In this document: piece by piece, positions 63,839 through 64,000 of the stretch
Layout of the letters: each line of letters starts with the position of its first letter
Position numbering within the stretch: the stretch's first letter is position 1
Made by a program: the position numbers and the translations under genes
The notes under the pieces: model-generated
Told to the model about the DNA's origin: nothing
Databases searched by the model: none
Seen by the model: the letters and a program-made list of their open reading frames with translations, nothing else
DNA from: a virus
IMG/VR virus record: IMGVR_UViG_3300009788_000096
Location: 1 to 64,000 of that record
DNA length: 64,000 nt
Strand: one strand, 5' to 3'

Positions 63839-64000
63839 TTATTCTCCTTTATCTTCTTTTGCTTCTTCTTTTAGTCGGCGTTCCTTCCTATCGAACATAT
63901 CATGAGGAAGCGAATACCAACCGTCGCGTTTGTTGACTGCCAGTTCAAATGCTTCTAAACATCCCATCAAAAATTCTGCCAGAAGATAATCCGGGGTATC
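63839..64000 (-). CDS. partial hypothetical protein (C-terminal end, cut by window)
   Basis: The last 53 codons are visible: PDYLLAEFLMGCLEAFELAVNKRDGWY then a Lys/Glu-rich end. The first codon in the window is internal. The pattern resembles short uncharacterised phage proteins with an LxxCLxAFExAxxxRxxWY helix. Its final codons provide the SD of the next gene. Confidence 0.55.
   Translation of the reverse strand, partial: DTPDYLLAEFLMGCLEAFELAVNKRDGWYSLPHDMFDRKERRLKEEAKEDKGE

Overview
This window is part of the genome of a tailed double-stranded DNA phage (Caudoviricetes, siphovirus-like architecture) infecting an unidentified bacterium. The evidence is a complete packaging, head and tail gene set in canonical order (terminase, portal, MuF head protein, scaffold, SU10-like capsid, tail tube, frameshifted tail chaperone, tape measure, BR0599-NlpC-hub cassette), one tRNA, dense gene packing with strong Shine-Dalgarno (SD) sites, and many small genes of unknown function. 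Two predicted lipoproteins suggest, weakly, a diderm host.

Layout. (1) 95-14262, minus strand: small, mostly hypothetical genes, probably early. They include a Ycf46-like AAA ATPase, a DUF1257/Ycf35-like protein and a DUF2997-like protein. Fifteen intergenic gaps each hold a predicted type II hammerhead self-cleaving ribozyme placed between a stop codon and the next SD. Each copy has hairpin stem III, a GUC/AUC/CUA/GUA cleavage site, hairpin stem I, the CUGAUGA core and a 2-3 bp stem II, plus a loop I to 3'-flank pseudoknot that covaries from copy to copy. I infer that the leftward polycistronic RNA is cut into 1-7-gene units, each with a stem III hairpin at its 3' end and a stem I/pseudoknot structure at its 5' end. 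(2) 14298-16233: noncoding divergent region with repeated GGCTAAAA-type motifs and candidate promoters. (3) 16234-31199, plus strand: packaging and head genes, a tRNA-Gly(UCC), basic proteins, two small genes with a conserved in-frame UGA, tail tube and tail chaperone. (4) 31204-52698: tape measure, hub and many adhesin/fibre proteins. Nine proteins in the head and tail region carry poly-threonine tails or linkers, some joining discoidin-like, SPRY-like and LamG-like domains. (5) 51414-57943: two sulfotransferase-like proteins, three glycosyltransferases and two methyltransferase domains, which could decorate the Thr tracts. (6) 58367-64000, minus strand: overlapping small genes (PD-(D/E)XK nuclease, winged helix, zinc-knuckle proteins) without hammerheads. 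Several end in an IKRR-like tail whose codons also form the SD of the next gene.

The ribozyme array and the poly-Thr plus glycan-modification set are the two most unusual systems here. Everything is read by eye from sequence; no database search or folding program was run.
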